64,000 nucleotides of DNA from JABJAG01 sp965222215 (GCA_965222215.1 OZ244931.1:1736001-1800000), one strand, 5' to 3'; counted from the first letter of the stretch, positions 34,877 to 42,911 are shown. Translations and numbers: made by a program. Notes: a model not told the origin generated them from the letters alone.

Positions 34877-35749
34877 TTAGTTTTTCAGGTCGATTGGCTT
34901 GCCGAGACGTCCGGCGACTTCCTGCACGAACTGCCATGCGACACGGCCGGAGCGCGACCCGCGTGTGACCGACCACTCTTTCGCTTCCGCGCGCAACTGG
35001 TCCCGGTCGACATCGAGACCGAAATGTTCGCAATAGGCCTCGATCATCGCGAAGAAGGTATCCTGGTCGGTGTTGTGGAACCCGAGCCAGAGCCCGAAGC
35101 GGTCGGAGAGCGAGACCTTTTCCTCAACCGCTTCGGACGGGTTGATGGCGGTGGAGCGCTCGTTTTCGATCATGTCGCGGGGCAAAAGGTGGCGGCGGTT
35201 CGAGGTTGCATAGAAAACGACGTTGTCCGGCCGTCCCTCGATGCCGCCTTCCAGCACCGCCTTGAGTGATTTGTAGCTCGTATCCGAGGTATCGAAGCTC
35301 AGGTCGTCACAGAACAGGATCGCCTGGCGTCCGCTGTCGCGCAGAATCGCCAGAAGTGCGGGCAGCGTGTGAATGTCTTCCCGGTGAATTTCGACAAGCA
35401 AAAGGCCATCCGGTGCTTCGGCATCGACCTCGGCATGCGCCGCCTTCACCAGGCTGGATTTTCCCGTGCCGCGCGCGCCCCAGAGGAGCGCGTTGTTGGC
35501 GGGGAGGCGGTTGGCGAAACGGCGTGTGTTCTCAATCAGGGTATCCGCCTGCCGGTCGATGCCCTGAAGCAGCGTAAGAGGCACCCGGTTTACCGCCGGA
35601 ACGGGTTCCAGCCAGCCGTCTTCGCCGTCGGTATGCCAGACAAAGGCGGATGCTGCCGAAAGGTCCGTCTTCGCGGACTTGTCCGGCGCGATTCGCTCCA
35701 AAGCGTCGGCAATTCGCGTGAGAAGGGGGACGATATCGGATTCGGTCAT
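34877..35749 (-). CDS. AAA-type ATPase, DUF815 family
   Basis: A 290-residue P-loop ATPase conserved in alphaproteobacteria between the LysM/M23 gene and yajC. Walker A is GARGTGKS at 91-98 within NALLWGARGTGKSSLVKA, and the Walker B-like ILFCDDLSFD is at about 145-154. ATSNRRHLLPRDM at about 181-193 resembles a sensor-1 segment, and SLSDRFGLWLGFH follows. The function is not established. It is convergent with the LysM/M23 gene (4 bp between stops) and divergent from yajC. Confidence 0.85.
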   Translation of the reverse strand: MTESDIVPLLTRIADALERIAPDKSAKTDLSAASAFVWHTDGEDGWLEPVPAVNRVPLTLLQGIDRQADTLIENTRRFANRLPANNALLWGARGTGKSSLVKAAHAEVDAEAPDGLLLVEIHREDIHTLPALLAILRDSGRQAILFCDDLSFDTSDTSYKSLKAVLEGGIEGRPDNVVFYATSNRRHLLPRDMIENERSTAINPSEAVEEKVSLSDRFGLWLGFHNTDQDTFFAMIEAYCEHFGLDVDRDQLRAEAKEWSVTRGSRSGRVAWQFVQEVAGRLGKPIDLKN

Positions 35750-35900
35750 CCGTGGCGTTCCGGAAATCGTGGAAAAGAGGGCGGACCCTATCGAGCGATT
35801 TGCCGCAATTCAAACGCATTTTCGGACCATGCGTGCGTTGCAATTCGAACGCGCGCCGCTATCATCCGGCGACTTCGAGACAAGGACCCTGGAGGGGGAC

Positions 35901-36332
35901 ATGTTTATCACGCCGGCTTATGCGCAGGCAGGCGGCGGGGGCGATGCGTTCACGTCGTTTCTGCCGATCATCCTGATTTTCGTTATCTTCTATTTTCTGC
36001 TGATCCGTCCGCAACAAAAGAAAATGAAAGCGCACCGGGCAATGCTCGGGCAGGTCAAACGCGGGGACAAGGTGCTGACCGGCGGCGGTATTATCGGCAC
36101 CGTCACCAAGGTCAAGGATGAGACCGACGAGGTCACGGTCGAGATCGCCGACGGTATCCGCGTCGAGATTCTCCGCGGCACCATATCCGAGGTGCTGAAT
36201 ACGCCAGCAGCGGCGTCCGGCGGCGGCAACGCACCGGCGGCGAAGGGCGGTCCGACCGTTGTCGGTCCGGCAGCCAACGACGGCGGAAAATCGGGCGGCC
36301 TTCTGGGCGGCCTTTTCGGCGGCCGCAAGTAA
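35901..36332 (+). CDS. yajC: Preprotein translocase subunit YajC
   Basis: A 143-residue accessory subunit of the SecDF-YajC complex. It starts MFITPAYAQAGGG, then a single transmembrane helix at about 20-36 (FLPIILIFVIFYFLLIRPQQKK, family signature). A cytoplasmic beta domain follows (GDKVLTGGGIIGTVTKVKDE). The Gly-rich tail GGLLGGLFGGRK is an alphaproteobacterial extension. The ATG at 35901 has a strong GGAGGGGG site; a longer frame upstream lacks one. It heads yajC-secD-secF. Confidence 0.95.
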   Translation: MFITPAYAQAGGGGDAFTSFLPIILIFVIFYFLLIRPQQKKMKAHRAMLGQVKRGDKVLTGGGIIGTVTKVKDETDEVTVEIADGIRVEILRGTISEVLNTPAAASGGGNAPAAKGGPTVVGPAANDGGKSGGLLGGLFGGRK

Positions 36333-36356
36333 GCACGAACCGGAAGGCTCTCGCGC

Positions 36357-37955
36357 ATGGTCAATTATCCGCGGTGGGCGATGATCGTCACCGTCGTCGT
36401 CGCGCTGCTTGGCGTGATCTACGCTTCGCCGAACTTCCTGCTCTCGGAAGAGGAGGCGGAACAGGCGTCGGAAGGGGGCGGTGCGCTGTTGCCGACCAAG
36501 CAGATGAACCTCGGCCTGGACCTGCAGGGCGGATCGTCACTTCTGCTGAAGGTCGAACTGGATGTCGCAATCCGCGAGATCATGGAATCTGTCGAATCCC
36601 AGGTGCGTGACGCGCTCAGGGAGCGCAACGACAGGGTCGGCGACCGGATCGGGTATACCGGCCTTCGTTCCAATGAAGATGCCGTCACGGTCACGATCCG
36701 TGACCTTGCCGATGTCGACCGCGCGCGCGAACGGCTTGAGGACATCGAGGACGGTTTTGTTCTTGAAGATGTTGGCGAGGGCCGTTTCCGCCTGTCCATG
36801 ACCGAGGAAGAGGAGGCCGAACGGCGTCAGAATATCCTCGAACAGTCCATTGAAATTTCGCGCATTCGTATCGACGAACTCGGTGTGACGGAGCCGGTCA
36901 TCCAGCAGCAGGGCAGCGACCGGATTCTTGCGCAGGTGCCGGGCATCGACGACCCCGACCGGCTGATCGAAATCCTGGGCGACGTCGCGAAGATGTCGTT
37001 CCATCTCGTGAACGAGGAAGCGAATATCCAGGAAGCGCTGAACGGGCGCATCCCCGCCGGCTCCTTCGTGCGGTATGGTCCCGAAGACGAGGGGCGGCCC
37101 GCTTACGTCGTCGAGCGCCGGGTGATTGTCAGTGGCGAACGCCTGGTCGATGCGCAACCGTCGTTCCAGGACGGCCAGCCCATCGTGACCTTCCGGTTCG
37201 ATGCGGCGGGCGGGCAACGTTTCGGCGAAGTCACGTCCGAGAATGTGGGTGTCCGTCTGGCGATCCTGCTCGACAACGAAGTCATCAGCGCGCCTGTGAT
37301 CCGCAGCGCCATTCTGGGCGGCAGCGGGATCATCACGGGCCGCTTTACCGTCGCGGAAGTGAACGATCTTTCCCTGAAACTGCGCGCCGGCGCCTTGCCC
37401 GCGCCGATGACGCCGCTGGAGGTCCGGACCGTGGGACCTGGCCTCGGGCAGGATGCGATCGATGCCGGCAAGATCGCCAGCATGATCGGCCTGGTCGCGG
37501 TGGTCATCTTCATCATCGCGAGCTATGGCCTGTTTGGCGTGATGGCCGCGATCGCGTTGCTGTTCAATCTGTCCCTGATCGTGGCCCTGCTGTCGTTGTT
37601 GCAGGCGACACTGACCTTGCCGGGTATCGCCGGCATCGTCCTGACGATCGGTATGGCCGTCGATGCGAACGTCCTGATTCTGGAACGCATCAAGGAGGAG
37701 ACCCGGAACGGGCGAACGCCGATATCGGCCGTCGATTCCGGCTACCGCCGCGCGCTGACAACGATCATCGATTCAAACCTGACGACCCTGATCGCTGCGA
37801 TCCTGCTGTTCCAGTTCGGGACCGGTCCGATCAAGGGATTTGCGGTGACGCTCTCCATCGGAATTCTGACGTCGATGTTCACGGCGCTAATGCTCACGCG
37901 CCTGTTCGTCGTCGTCTGGTTGCGGCGGCGTCGGCCGCAGACCTTGCCGATCTAG
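36357..37955 (+). CDS. secD: Protein translocase subunit SecD
   Basis: A 532-residue RND-type Sec accessory protein that uses proton motive force to complete export. The first transmembrane helix is at about 7-25, and NLGLDLQGGSSLLLKVE (about 50-66) is the conserved D1 motif. A large periplasmic domain (P1) extends to about 350. Five helices follow, with GMAVDANVLILERIKEE as the D4 motif. Length is that of alphaproteobacterial SecD, shorter than E. coli. It is followed by secF after 10 bp. Confidence 0.97.
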   Translation: MVNYPRWAMIVTVVVALLGVIYASPNFLLSEEEAEQASEGGGALLPTKQMNLGLDLQGGSSLLLKVELDVAIREIMESVESQVRDALRERNDRVGDRIGYTGLRSNEDAVTVTIRDLADVDRARERLEDIEDGFVLEDVGEGRFRLSMTEEEEAERRQNILEQSIEISRIRIDELGVTEPVIQQQGSDRILAQVPGIDDPDRLIEILGDVAKMSFHLVNEEANIQEALNGRIPAGSFVRYGPEDEGRPAYVVERRVIVSGERLVDAQPSFQDGQPIVTFRFDAAGGQRFGEVTSENVGVRLAILLDNEVISAPVIRSAILGGSGIITGRFTVAEVNDLSLKLRAGALPAPMTPLEVRTVGPGLGQDAIDAGKIASMIGLVAVVIFIIASYGLFGVMAAIALLFNLSLIVALLSLLQATLTLPGIAGIVLTIGMAVDANVLILERIKEETRNGRTPISAVDSGYRRALTTIIDSNLTTLIAAILLFQFGTGPIKGFAVTLSIGILTSMFTALMLTRLFVVVWLRRRRPQTLPI

Positions 37956-37965
37956 GGGAACGATC

Positions 37966-38943
37966 ATGTACAAGCTCAATATCGTCCCCCAGAACACGAA
38001 TGTGAACTTCGTCGGCGCGCGGCGCTTTGCCTATCCGCTGTCGGCGTTGCTGATCATCGTCTCGATTGGCGCCTTCCTCGTCCAGGGGCTCAATTTCGGT
38101 ATCGATTTCCGTGGCGGCATCCTGATCGAGATCAAGACGGAAGGCCCCGCCGATATCGCCCAGCTGCGTCAGGATATCGGTGCTCTCGGGCTTGGTGAGG
38201 TCCAGATCCAGGAATTCGGCGCGCCGGACGACATCCTCATTCGCGTCCAGGAACAGGACGGTGCTGAGGAAGAGCAGGTCAAGGCGATCGAAACGATCAA
38301 GGATGCGCTCGGCAATCAGGTCGCCGAGTACCGGCGAACCGAGTTCGTTGGGCCGACGGTCGGCGCGGAACTGATCGAATCCGCGATCTGGGCGGTCGTA
38401 CTCGCGATCGGGGCGATCCTGATCTACATCTGGTTCCGGTTCGAGTGGCAATTCGGTGTGGGTGCCGTCATCGCGCTGACCCACGACGTGATCACCACAA
38501 TCGGCATGTTCGCGATCACGCAGCTTGAATTTAATCTGGCGACTGTCGCGGCGATCCTGACCATCGCGGGCTACTCCATCAACGATACGGTCGTGATATA
38601 CGACCGCGTGCGCGAGGAGCTGCGGCGCTACAAGAAGATGGACATGCCGTCTTTGCTGAACCTGGCGGCGAACCGCACCCTGTCGCGTACGTTCATGACC
38701 AGTGTGACGACCCTGATTGCGCTTGTGGCCCTGGCGATCTTCGGCGGTTCCATCATTCGCGACTTTGCGCTTGCCATGATTTGGGGTGTCATCATCGGGA
38801 CGTATTCGTCGGTGTTCATTGCGGTACCGGCGCTGCTGGCCCTTAAGCTCAACCGCGAGACGCTCTCGGCCGGACTGGATAGCGGTTCAGTGGGCGAGGC
38901 CGTCGACGGTGAGAGCGGGGACGACACCGAAGCCAAGTCGTGA
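37966..38943 (+). CDS. secF: Protein translocase subunit SecF
   Basis: A 325-residue partner of SecD. Signatures are LNFGIDFRGGILIEIKTEGP (about 43-62), FVGPTVGAELIESAIWAV, and GYSINDTVVIYDRVREELRRYK. TLSRTFMTSVTTLIALVALAIFGG forms part of the later helices. Six transmembrane segments are expected. The acidic tail ends in DTEAKS. Its stop overlaps the GTG of the next gene (GTGA). Confidence 0.97.
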   Translation: MYKLNIVPQNTNVNFVGARRFAYPLSALLIIVSIGAFLVQGLNFGIDFRGGILIEIKTEGPADIAQLRQDIGALGLGEVQIQEFGAPDDILIRVQEQDGAEEEQVKAIETIKDALGNQVAEYRRTEFVGPTVGAELIESAIWAVVLAIGAILIYIWFRFEWQFGVGAVIALTHDVITTIGMFAITQLEFNLATVAAILTIAGYSINDTVVIYDRVREELRRYKKMDMPSLLNLAANRTLSRTFMTSVTTLIALVALAIFGGSIIRDFALAMIWGVIIGTYSSVFIAVPALLALKLNRETLSAGLDSGSVGEAVDGESGDDTEAKS

Positions 38944-39329
38944 GCACCGGCGCCGACGGCAGGTCCGAGCCGTATCAGATCATCGAGGGTTACGGGCCCG
39001 GACGTTTCCGGATTTCAGGCGTTGTGCACGAGACCTCGGTCCTCGTATTTCCCGAAACAGCGCACACCTGGGCCGTACCTGACTTCAATTCGCTGTCCGT
39101 CGATGACTTCACCCCGGTGCTGGAAGCAGCGGATCAGGTCGAGATCCTGCTGCTGGGCTGCGGACGACGCATGGAACTTGTGCCGCGTGCGTTGCGCGAT
39201 CCGTTACGAGCCGCCGGGATCGTGATCGAGCCAATGGATACGGGCGCGGCGGCCCGGACGTTCAACCTTCTCCTGTCCGAGGATCGCAAGGTGGCTGCGG
39301 CCCTGATCGCACTCCCCGAAGAAAGCTGA
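38940..39329 (+). CDS. Mth938-like domain protein (NDUFAF3/DUF498 family)
   Basis: A 129-residue alpha/beta protein of the Mth938 fold. Family segments are YQIIEGYGPGRFRISGVVHETSVLVFP (about 12-38), VEILLLGCGRRMELVPRALRDPLRAAGI and the final MDTGAAARTFNLLLSEDRKVAAALIAL. The eukaryotic homologue NDUFAF3 is a respiratory complex I assembly factor. Start GTG 38940 is coupled to the secF stop. In alphaproteobacteria this gene regularly follows secF, and the phytoene-synthase-like gene nearby is a homologue of another assembly factor. Confidence 0.88.
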   Translation: MSTGADGRSEPYQIIEGYGPGRFRISGVVHETSVLVFPETAHTWAVPDFNSLSVDDFTPVLEAADQVEILLLGCGRRMELVPRALRDPLRAAGIVIEPMDTGAAARTFNLLLSEDRKVAAALIALPEES

Positions 39330-39336
39330 AACGAAA

Positions 39337-39358
39337 ACGGGGCCCCGAAGGGCCCCGT
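39337..39358. terminator. Bidirectional intrinsic terminator
   Basis: A perfect 9-bp stem ACGGGGCCC / GGGCCCCGT closes on a CGAA tetraloop. It has an A-rich 5' side (GAAACGAAA) and CCGTTTATT on the 3' side, so it can work in both directions. It lies between the convergent Mth938-like and PuuD-like genes. Confidence 0.85.
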
Positions 39359-39380
39359 CCGTTTATTCGATTTGGCGCGA

Positions 39381-39890
39381 TCAGAACGGCGGGTTCTGGA
39401 ACGCCACCATGCCGTAGAGCATGGGGATCGAAAGAAGCGTATTGGTTCGCGAGAACAGCATCGCCGTACGTGCGGCGCCCGGCTTTTTCTCGGCCGGAGC
39501 ATCCACAATGCCAAGAGCGATCTTCTGGTTGGGCCAGATGACGAACCAGACATTGAACGCCATGATAAGTCCGAACCACATGGCGATACCCAGCATGGCC
39601 AATGTTGCACCGCCGCCGGCAAGGCCGATCGCAAGTGCATCACCGATGTAGCCGTTCATCCATGCGAGAATCAGGCCCCAGAGTACGGTCGAAGCCGCGC
39701 TCCAGCGGAACCAGAACAGAACGGCCGGCGCAATGTGCTTGCCGATCGCCGGTTTCATCTCATCCGGAATTTTCGGCATTGTCGGGACCTGAACGAAGTT
39801 CAGATACCAGAGCAGGCCGATCCACATGACGCCACTGACGACATGAAGCCAGCGAACGAGGTGCAGAAGAAAAGGATCATCAATCATCAT
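39381..39890 (-). CDS. PuuD/urate-oxidase-type membrane protein (N-terminal domain only)
   Basis: A 169-residue membrane protein. It begins with DPFLLHLVRWLHVVSGVMWIGLLWYLNF, matching the membrane domain of the PuuD urate hydroxylase family. Its His, Trp and Asn positions could hold haem. Hydrophobic helices lie at about 11-29, 57-76, 84-113 and 142-160. The cytochrome c domain found at the C-terminus of full PuuD is missing. A good ribosome site (AAGGAG) precedes the start. A 31-residue membrane ORF lies 18 bp upstream on the same strand, so the two are probably translated together. Urate activity is not implied. Confidence 0.75.
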   Translation of the reverse strand: MMIDDPFLLHLVRWLHVVSGVMWIGLLWYLNFVQVPTMPKIPDEMKPAIGKHIAPAVLFWFRWSAASTVLWGLILAWMNGYIGDALAIGLAGGGATLAMLGIAMWFGLIMAFNVWFVIWPNQKIALGIVDAPAEKKPGAARTAMLFSRTNTLLSIPMLYGMVAFQNPPF

Positions 39891-39908
39891 TGGTTTTTCT
39901 CCTTGCGC

Positions 39909-40004
39909 CTAGCTGCCGATGCCTTGGGCGACGAGAACCATGATGACGGTCAGAACGACCCCCAGCACGACTGTCGTCGGAAGCGATTCCAACGGGTTTT
40001 TCAT
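39909..40004 (-). CDS. Small single-span membrane protein, 31 aa
   Basis: The reading frame runs from ATG 40004 to TAG 39909 and encodes 31 residues. It starts MKNPLESLPTT, continues with a hydrophobic stretch (VVLGVVLTVIMVLVA, about 12-26) and ends QGIGS. The start has a strong ribosome site (GAGGGGG at about 8 bases). It is 18 bp upstream of the PuuD-like membrane gene on the same strand. It is too small for automatic gene callers. The ribosome site, hydrophobic span and coupling make it a likely real microprotein, perhaps a subunit of the PuuD-like protein. Confidence 0.65.
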   Translation of the reverse strand: MKNPLESLPTTVVLGVVLTVIMVLVAQGIGS

Positions 40005-40107
40005 GGTATTCCCCCTCGTGGTTACCCGACTCGCACTATAGCAAATCTGGCGCGTCGAACCTACGCAGCTTGAAAAACCGCTTGATATTACTTGCGAATC
40101 GAACCTG

Positions 40108-40950
40108 ATGACACCGAACGAAAGCGCGGAATATTGCCTGAACGAGGTGCGTCGCCACGACCATGACCGCTATCTGGCGTCGTTGTTCCTGCCGGCCGAA
40201 ACAAGGGCTCACGCCTTTGCGTTTCAGGCGTTCAATCTCGAAATCGCTCGCACGCGCGAGATCGTCAGCGAACCGTTGCTTGGGCAAATTCGCTTGCAGT
40301 GGTGGCGCGAAACGATTGAGGGCATCTACGCCGGTACGCCGCGCGAACACCCGGTCGTTGCGGCTCTTGAAGCGGCTATCGAAGCCTGTGCGATCGACCA
40401 GGCGACACTTATCGCTTTGATCGATGCCCGCGAGGCCGATCTCGATGACGGTCCGCCGCCGGATCTCGCGGGGCTGGAGGCGTACGCGGAGGCGACGTCG
40501 GGCGCCCTGGCGATGCTGGTGATGAAGACGACCGGGGGCGAGACGACCGACTGCAGAGATGCCGCGAAGGATATCGGCACCGCATGGGCGCTGATTGGCC
40601 TGGCCCGCTCTGTCGCATTTCATGCCCGTCACCAGCGGCTCTACATCCCCGAAGATCTGCTGACGGCCTACGAGGTCGAACGGCGGTCCTTGTTCGACCT
40701 CAAGCCGTCGCCGGCATTGAACAATGCCGTGCGTCGGATAACCGACGTCGCCGCGAGCAGGCTGGCGCGCGCGCGCGCCCTGGGAAAAGATATGGGAAAG
40801 GCTCAGCGGCGCGCGCTGTTGCCGGGCGTGTTGGCCGGCCGTCAGATCGCGCGCATGGAACAGGCGGGATTCGACCCGTTCGCGTTTACCGAACCCGCCA
40901 TGTCGCCGGTATTTCGCCTGACCTGGTCGGCCCTGTGGGGCCGCTACTAG
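40108..40950 (+). CDS. Phytoene/squalene synthase-like protein (NDUFAF6 family)
   Basis: A 280-residue all-helical protein of the isoprenoid synthase fold. It begins NESAEYCLNEVRRHDHDRYLASLFLP and contains FNLEIARTREIVSEPLLGQIRLQWWRETIEGIYAG, the group's most conserved segment. The second Asp-rich element of true synthases is replaced: DIGTAWALIGLARSVAFHARHQRLYIPEDLL lacks the DxxxD spacing. This fits the NDUFAF6-like group, which in mitochondria helps assemble complex I and is not expected to make phytoene. It is separated from the Mth938-like gene only by the PuuD-like pair. Confidence 0.8.
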   Translation: MTPNESAEYCLNEVRRHDHDRYLASLFLPAETRAHAFAFQAFNLEIARTREIVSEPLLGQIRLQWWRETIEGIYAGTPREHPVVAALEAAIEACAIDQATLIALIDAREADLDDGPPPDLAGLEAYAEATSGALAMLVMKTTGGETTDCRDAAKDIGTAWALIGLARSVAFHARHQRLYIPEDLLTAYEVERRSLFDLKPSPALNNAVRRITDVAASRLARARALGKDMGKAQRRALLPGVLAGRQIARMEQAGFDPFAFTEPAMSPVFRLTWSALWGRY

Positions 40951-40953
40951 CGG

Positions 40954-41556
40954 CTACTCCGCCGCGTCGCGCGAATCCTCGACGCCGGCCTCGAAACTCA
41001 CGCCTATGCCGCGAAGCTTGTCCAGCATGTCGTCGCCGAACTCTTCCGCGAGACGCTTCGCCTCGACTTCGGGGTGATCGATGTCGTTGAACGCTTCCTC
41101 GGAATCGCCGTTGATCCAGACCAGCAGGTGCCCGGTCTGATCGCTGACGTTTTCGAAGCGGCGAACCACGCGCGGCGGCACCGCGATCATGTCCCACTTG
41201 TCGAGCACGATCTCGTTCTCGCCCTCGTCGCCCCACTGAATCTTGAACTGCCCGTCGAGGCACATGAACGTCTCTCGGGTGAACTGGTGGGCGTGGAGCA
41301 GGGGGCCGTCGCCCGGCGGGCATTCGGCGATAATGACGCTCATTTTGTCCTGGGTCGTGACGGCGGGCTTCTGGGCCATCGGGCCGCCCTGGTTTTCCGG
41401 CGACATCAACAGGTACAGCGTACGCGCGGTCATGGTCTCGTAGACCTCTGCCGGGATGCCGGCATCCGCGTCATAACTGGCGCTTTGCGGTGTTAGTTCC
41501 TTGAAACGCGCGATGCGCGTGTTCATTTCCTTCGGCGTAAAATTCACGGTTTTCAC
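40954..41556 (-). CDS. Cupin-domain protein
   Basis: A 200-residue protein with a single central cupin barrel (about 70-160). Motif 1 is PLLHAHQFTRETFMCLDGQFKI, with the metal-binding His pair and Glu. Motif 2 is WDMIAVPPRVVRRFENVSDQTGHLLVWING, where one expected His is replaced. An N-terminal region (FKELTPQSASYDADAGIPAEVYETM) precedes the barrel. It is transcribed divergently from an IclR-family regulator across 137 bp containing several palindromes, and is the obvious candidate target of that regulator. The substrate is unknown. Confidence 0.8.
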   Translation of the reverse strand: MKTVNFTPKEMNTRIARFKELTPQSASYDADAGIPAEVYETMTARTLYLLMSPENQGGPMAQKPAVTTQDKMSVIIAECPPGDGPLLHAHQFTRETFMCLDGQFKIQWGDEGENEIVLDKWDMIAVPPRVVRRFENVSDQTGHLLVWINGDSEEAFNDIDHPEVEAKRLAEEFGDDMLDKLRGIGVSFEAGVEDSRDAAE

Positions 41557-41601
41557 GCTTGTCTCCCTGGTCGCATCAGTGGTTCAGGCGAATAAATGCA
41601 T

Positions 41602-41636
41602 ATGGCGATTTTGCCATGAATGGCAGCATACGCCAT
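41602..41636. promoter_or_regulatory. ATGGC/GCCAT palindrome array
   Basis: Four alternating copies of ATGGC and GCCAT occur in 35 bp. The inner pair TGCCAT-GA-ATGGCA (41612-41625) is a perfect 6-bp inverted repeat, nested in the outer ATGGCG...CGCCAT (41602-41607 / 41631-41636). It sits in the cupin-iclR intergenic region, 46 bp upstream of the cupin gene start. Confidence 0.6.
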
Positions 41637-41650
41637 GTCTATTGCCTGCT

Positions 41651-41669
41651 GTTTCCACTATGTGGAAAC
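41651..41669. promoter_or_regulatory. Candidate IclR operator
   Basis: GTTTCCAC-TAT-GTGGAAAC is a perfect 8-bp inverted repeat with a 3-bp centre, 24 bp before the iclR-family start. IclR-family regulators commonly bind short TTTCCA/TGGAAA-like palindromes and repress their own genes. Confidence 0.65.
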
Positions 41670-41693
41670 GATAGGGCCGCCTAGAATGACGGA

Positions 41694-42467
41694 ATGGCGA
41701 AGTACGAAAACACCTCCCTCGTGCGCGGCATGGCGATTCTCGAGGCGCTCGGAGAGGCCGGCGAGCCGCGCACGCTGACGGATATTGCTACTTTGGTCGG
41801 GCTGGCGCGGTCCACGGCCTTTCGTCTCCTGGCCGTCCTCCGGGACCTGGGCTTCGTGCACAAGAATGCGCGTGACGGGCTGTATTCGCTCGGGTTCAAC
41901 GCCTACCGTCTCGGTCAGACGTCTCGCGCCGTCGACAGCCTCGTGCGTGACGCACACCCGTTCCTGCGCCGGCTTGCCCACGACACGGGCCTGACGACTT
42001 ATCTCGCGGCGCTCGAGGGACCGCAGGTTCTCGTTTGCGACGTCATCCAGCCGCCGGACGGGTTGAAGCTGCCGTTCGAGATGGGGGTGCGGATCGATGC
42101 CCATGCCTGCGCCGCCGGCAAGGCCCTGCTGGCGACGCGTCCGGAAGACGAAATCGCCGAATATTTCGCGGCTCATGCCCCGCGGCGCTACACCGATCGA
42201 ACGCTTTCGAATTTTGACGCGTTGCGGCGCGACCTGGGGGAAAGCCGGGTCAAAGGCTTTGCCGTCGAGCGGGGCGAGATGCGCGCCGATTTGGAGGCTC
42301 TGGCCGTCACGATCACGAGCAAGCTCGACAGGCCGATCCAGGCGATTGCGACAGTCGGGCCGGTACCGCAGGAGGCCGATGCCGGGTTTCGCCAGCGTCT
42401 GGAGCGCATGCGCCGGACCATCGACGAATTCTACGATTATCGCATCACCGGAGACGTCGGCGCGTAA
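41694..42467 (+). CDS. IclR-family transcriptional regulator
   Basis: A 257-residue regulator. The N-terminal winged helix (about 1-65) reads LVRGMAILEALGEAGEPRTLTDIATLVGLARSTAFRLLAVLRDLGFVHK. The C-terminal effector domain (about 80-250) has FLRRLAHDTGLTTYLAALEG and DAHACAAGKALLATRPEDE, the conserved ligand-domain features. It is divergent from a cupin gene and followed, on the other strand, by VOC and methyltransferase genes. Palindromes directly upstream suggest autoregulation and control of the cupin gene. Confidence 0.9.
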   Translation: MAKYENTSLVRGMAILEALGEAGEPRTLTDIATLVGLARSTAFRLLAVLRDLGFVHKNARDGLYSLGFNAYRLGQTSRAVDSLVRDAHPFLRRLAHDTGLTTYLAALEGPQVLVCDVIQPPDGLKLPFEMGVRIDAHACAAGKALLATRPEDEIAEYFAAHAPRRYTDRTLSNFDALRRDLGESRVKGFAVERGEMRADLEALAVTITSKLDRPIQAIATVGPVPQEADAGFRQRLERMRRTIDEFYDYRITGDVGA

Positions 42468-42479
42468 CAGCGCTTTGTT

Positions 42480-42911
42480 CTAGCCGTCCGTGTCGGGAAC
42501 GGGTCCTTTGAGTTCGACCGTGTTCCCTTCGGGATCGAGGCAGTAGATGCTCGGTCCCGTGCCCTCGGCACCGTAGCGCGGCCCGGCCTCGGTGATTTTC
42601 ACATCGTGCGCGTCGAGATGGGCCCGAAGCGCCGCCTCGTCGAAGGGCTCGATGCGGATCGCGAAGTGATCCATGTTCAGGCCCTCATCGCCGGGCGCCG
42701 CCCCACCCTTACTCCCAAGCTTCCCATTGACAGTCACCAGATCGACGAGGTGGGCGCCGACGCGAATCTGAAGGAGGTCGAATTCCTTATTGTGGCGGTC
42801 CACGGTGCCGCCGATCACGTCGCAATAGAACGCCTTCATCGTGTCGAGGTCGACGCAGCGGATCACGACATGGTCGAGACCGATCATCTTGAAGGGGGGA
42901 TTGCCGGTCAT
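42480..42911 (-). CDS. VOC family protein
   Basis: A 143-residue single VOC module. KMIGLDHVVIRCVDLDTMKAFYCDVIGG (about 8-35) starts the first beta-alpha unit with the metal-binding His. NMDHFAIRIEPFDEAALRAHLDAHDV (about 79-104) starts the second with another His. YCLDPEGNTVELKGP near 123-137 ends with the metal Glu, so the metal site looks complete. Its start overlaps the stop of the upstream methyltransferase gene by 4 bp, so the pair is translationally coupled. Confidence 0.85.
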   Translation of the reverse strand: MTGNPPFKMIGLDHVVIRCVDLDTMKAFYCDVIGGTVDRHNKEFDLLQIRVGAHLVDLVTVNGKLGSKGGAAPGDEGLNMDHFAIRIEPFDEAALRAHLDAHDVKITEAGPRYGAEGTGPSIYCLDPEGNTVELKGPVPDTDG

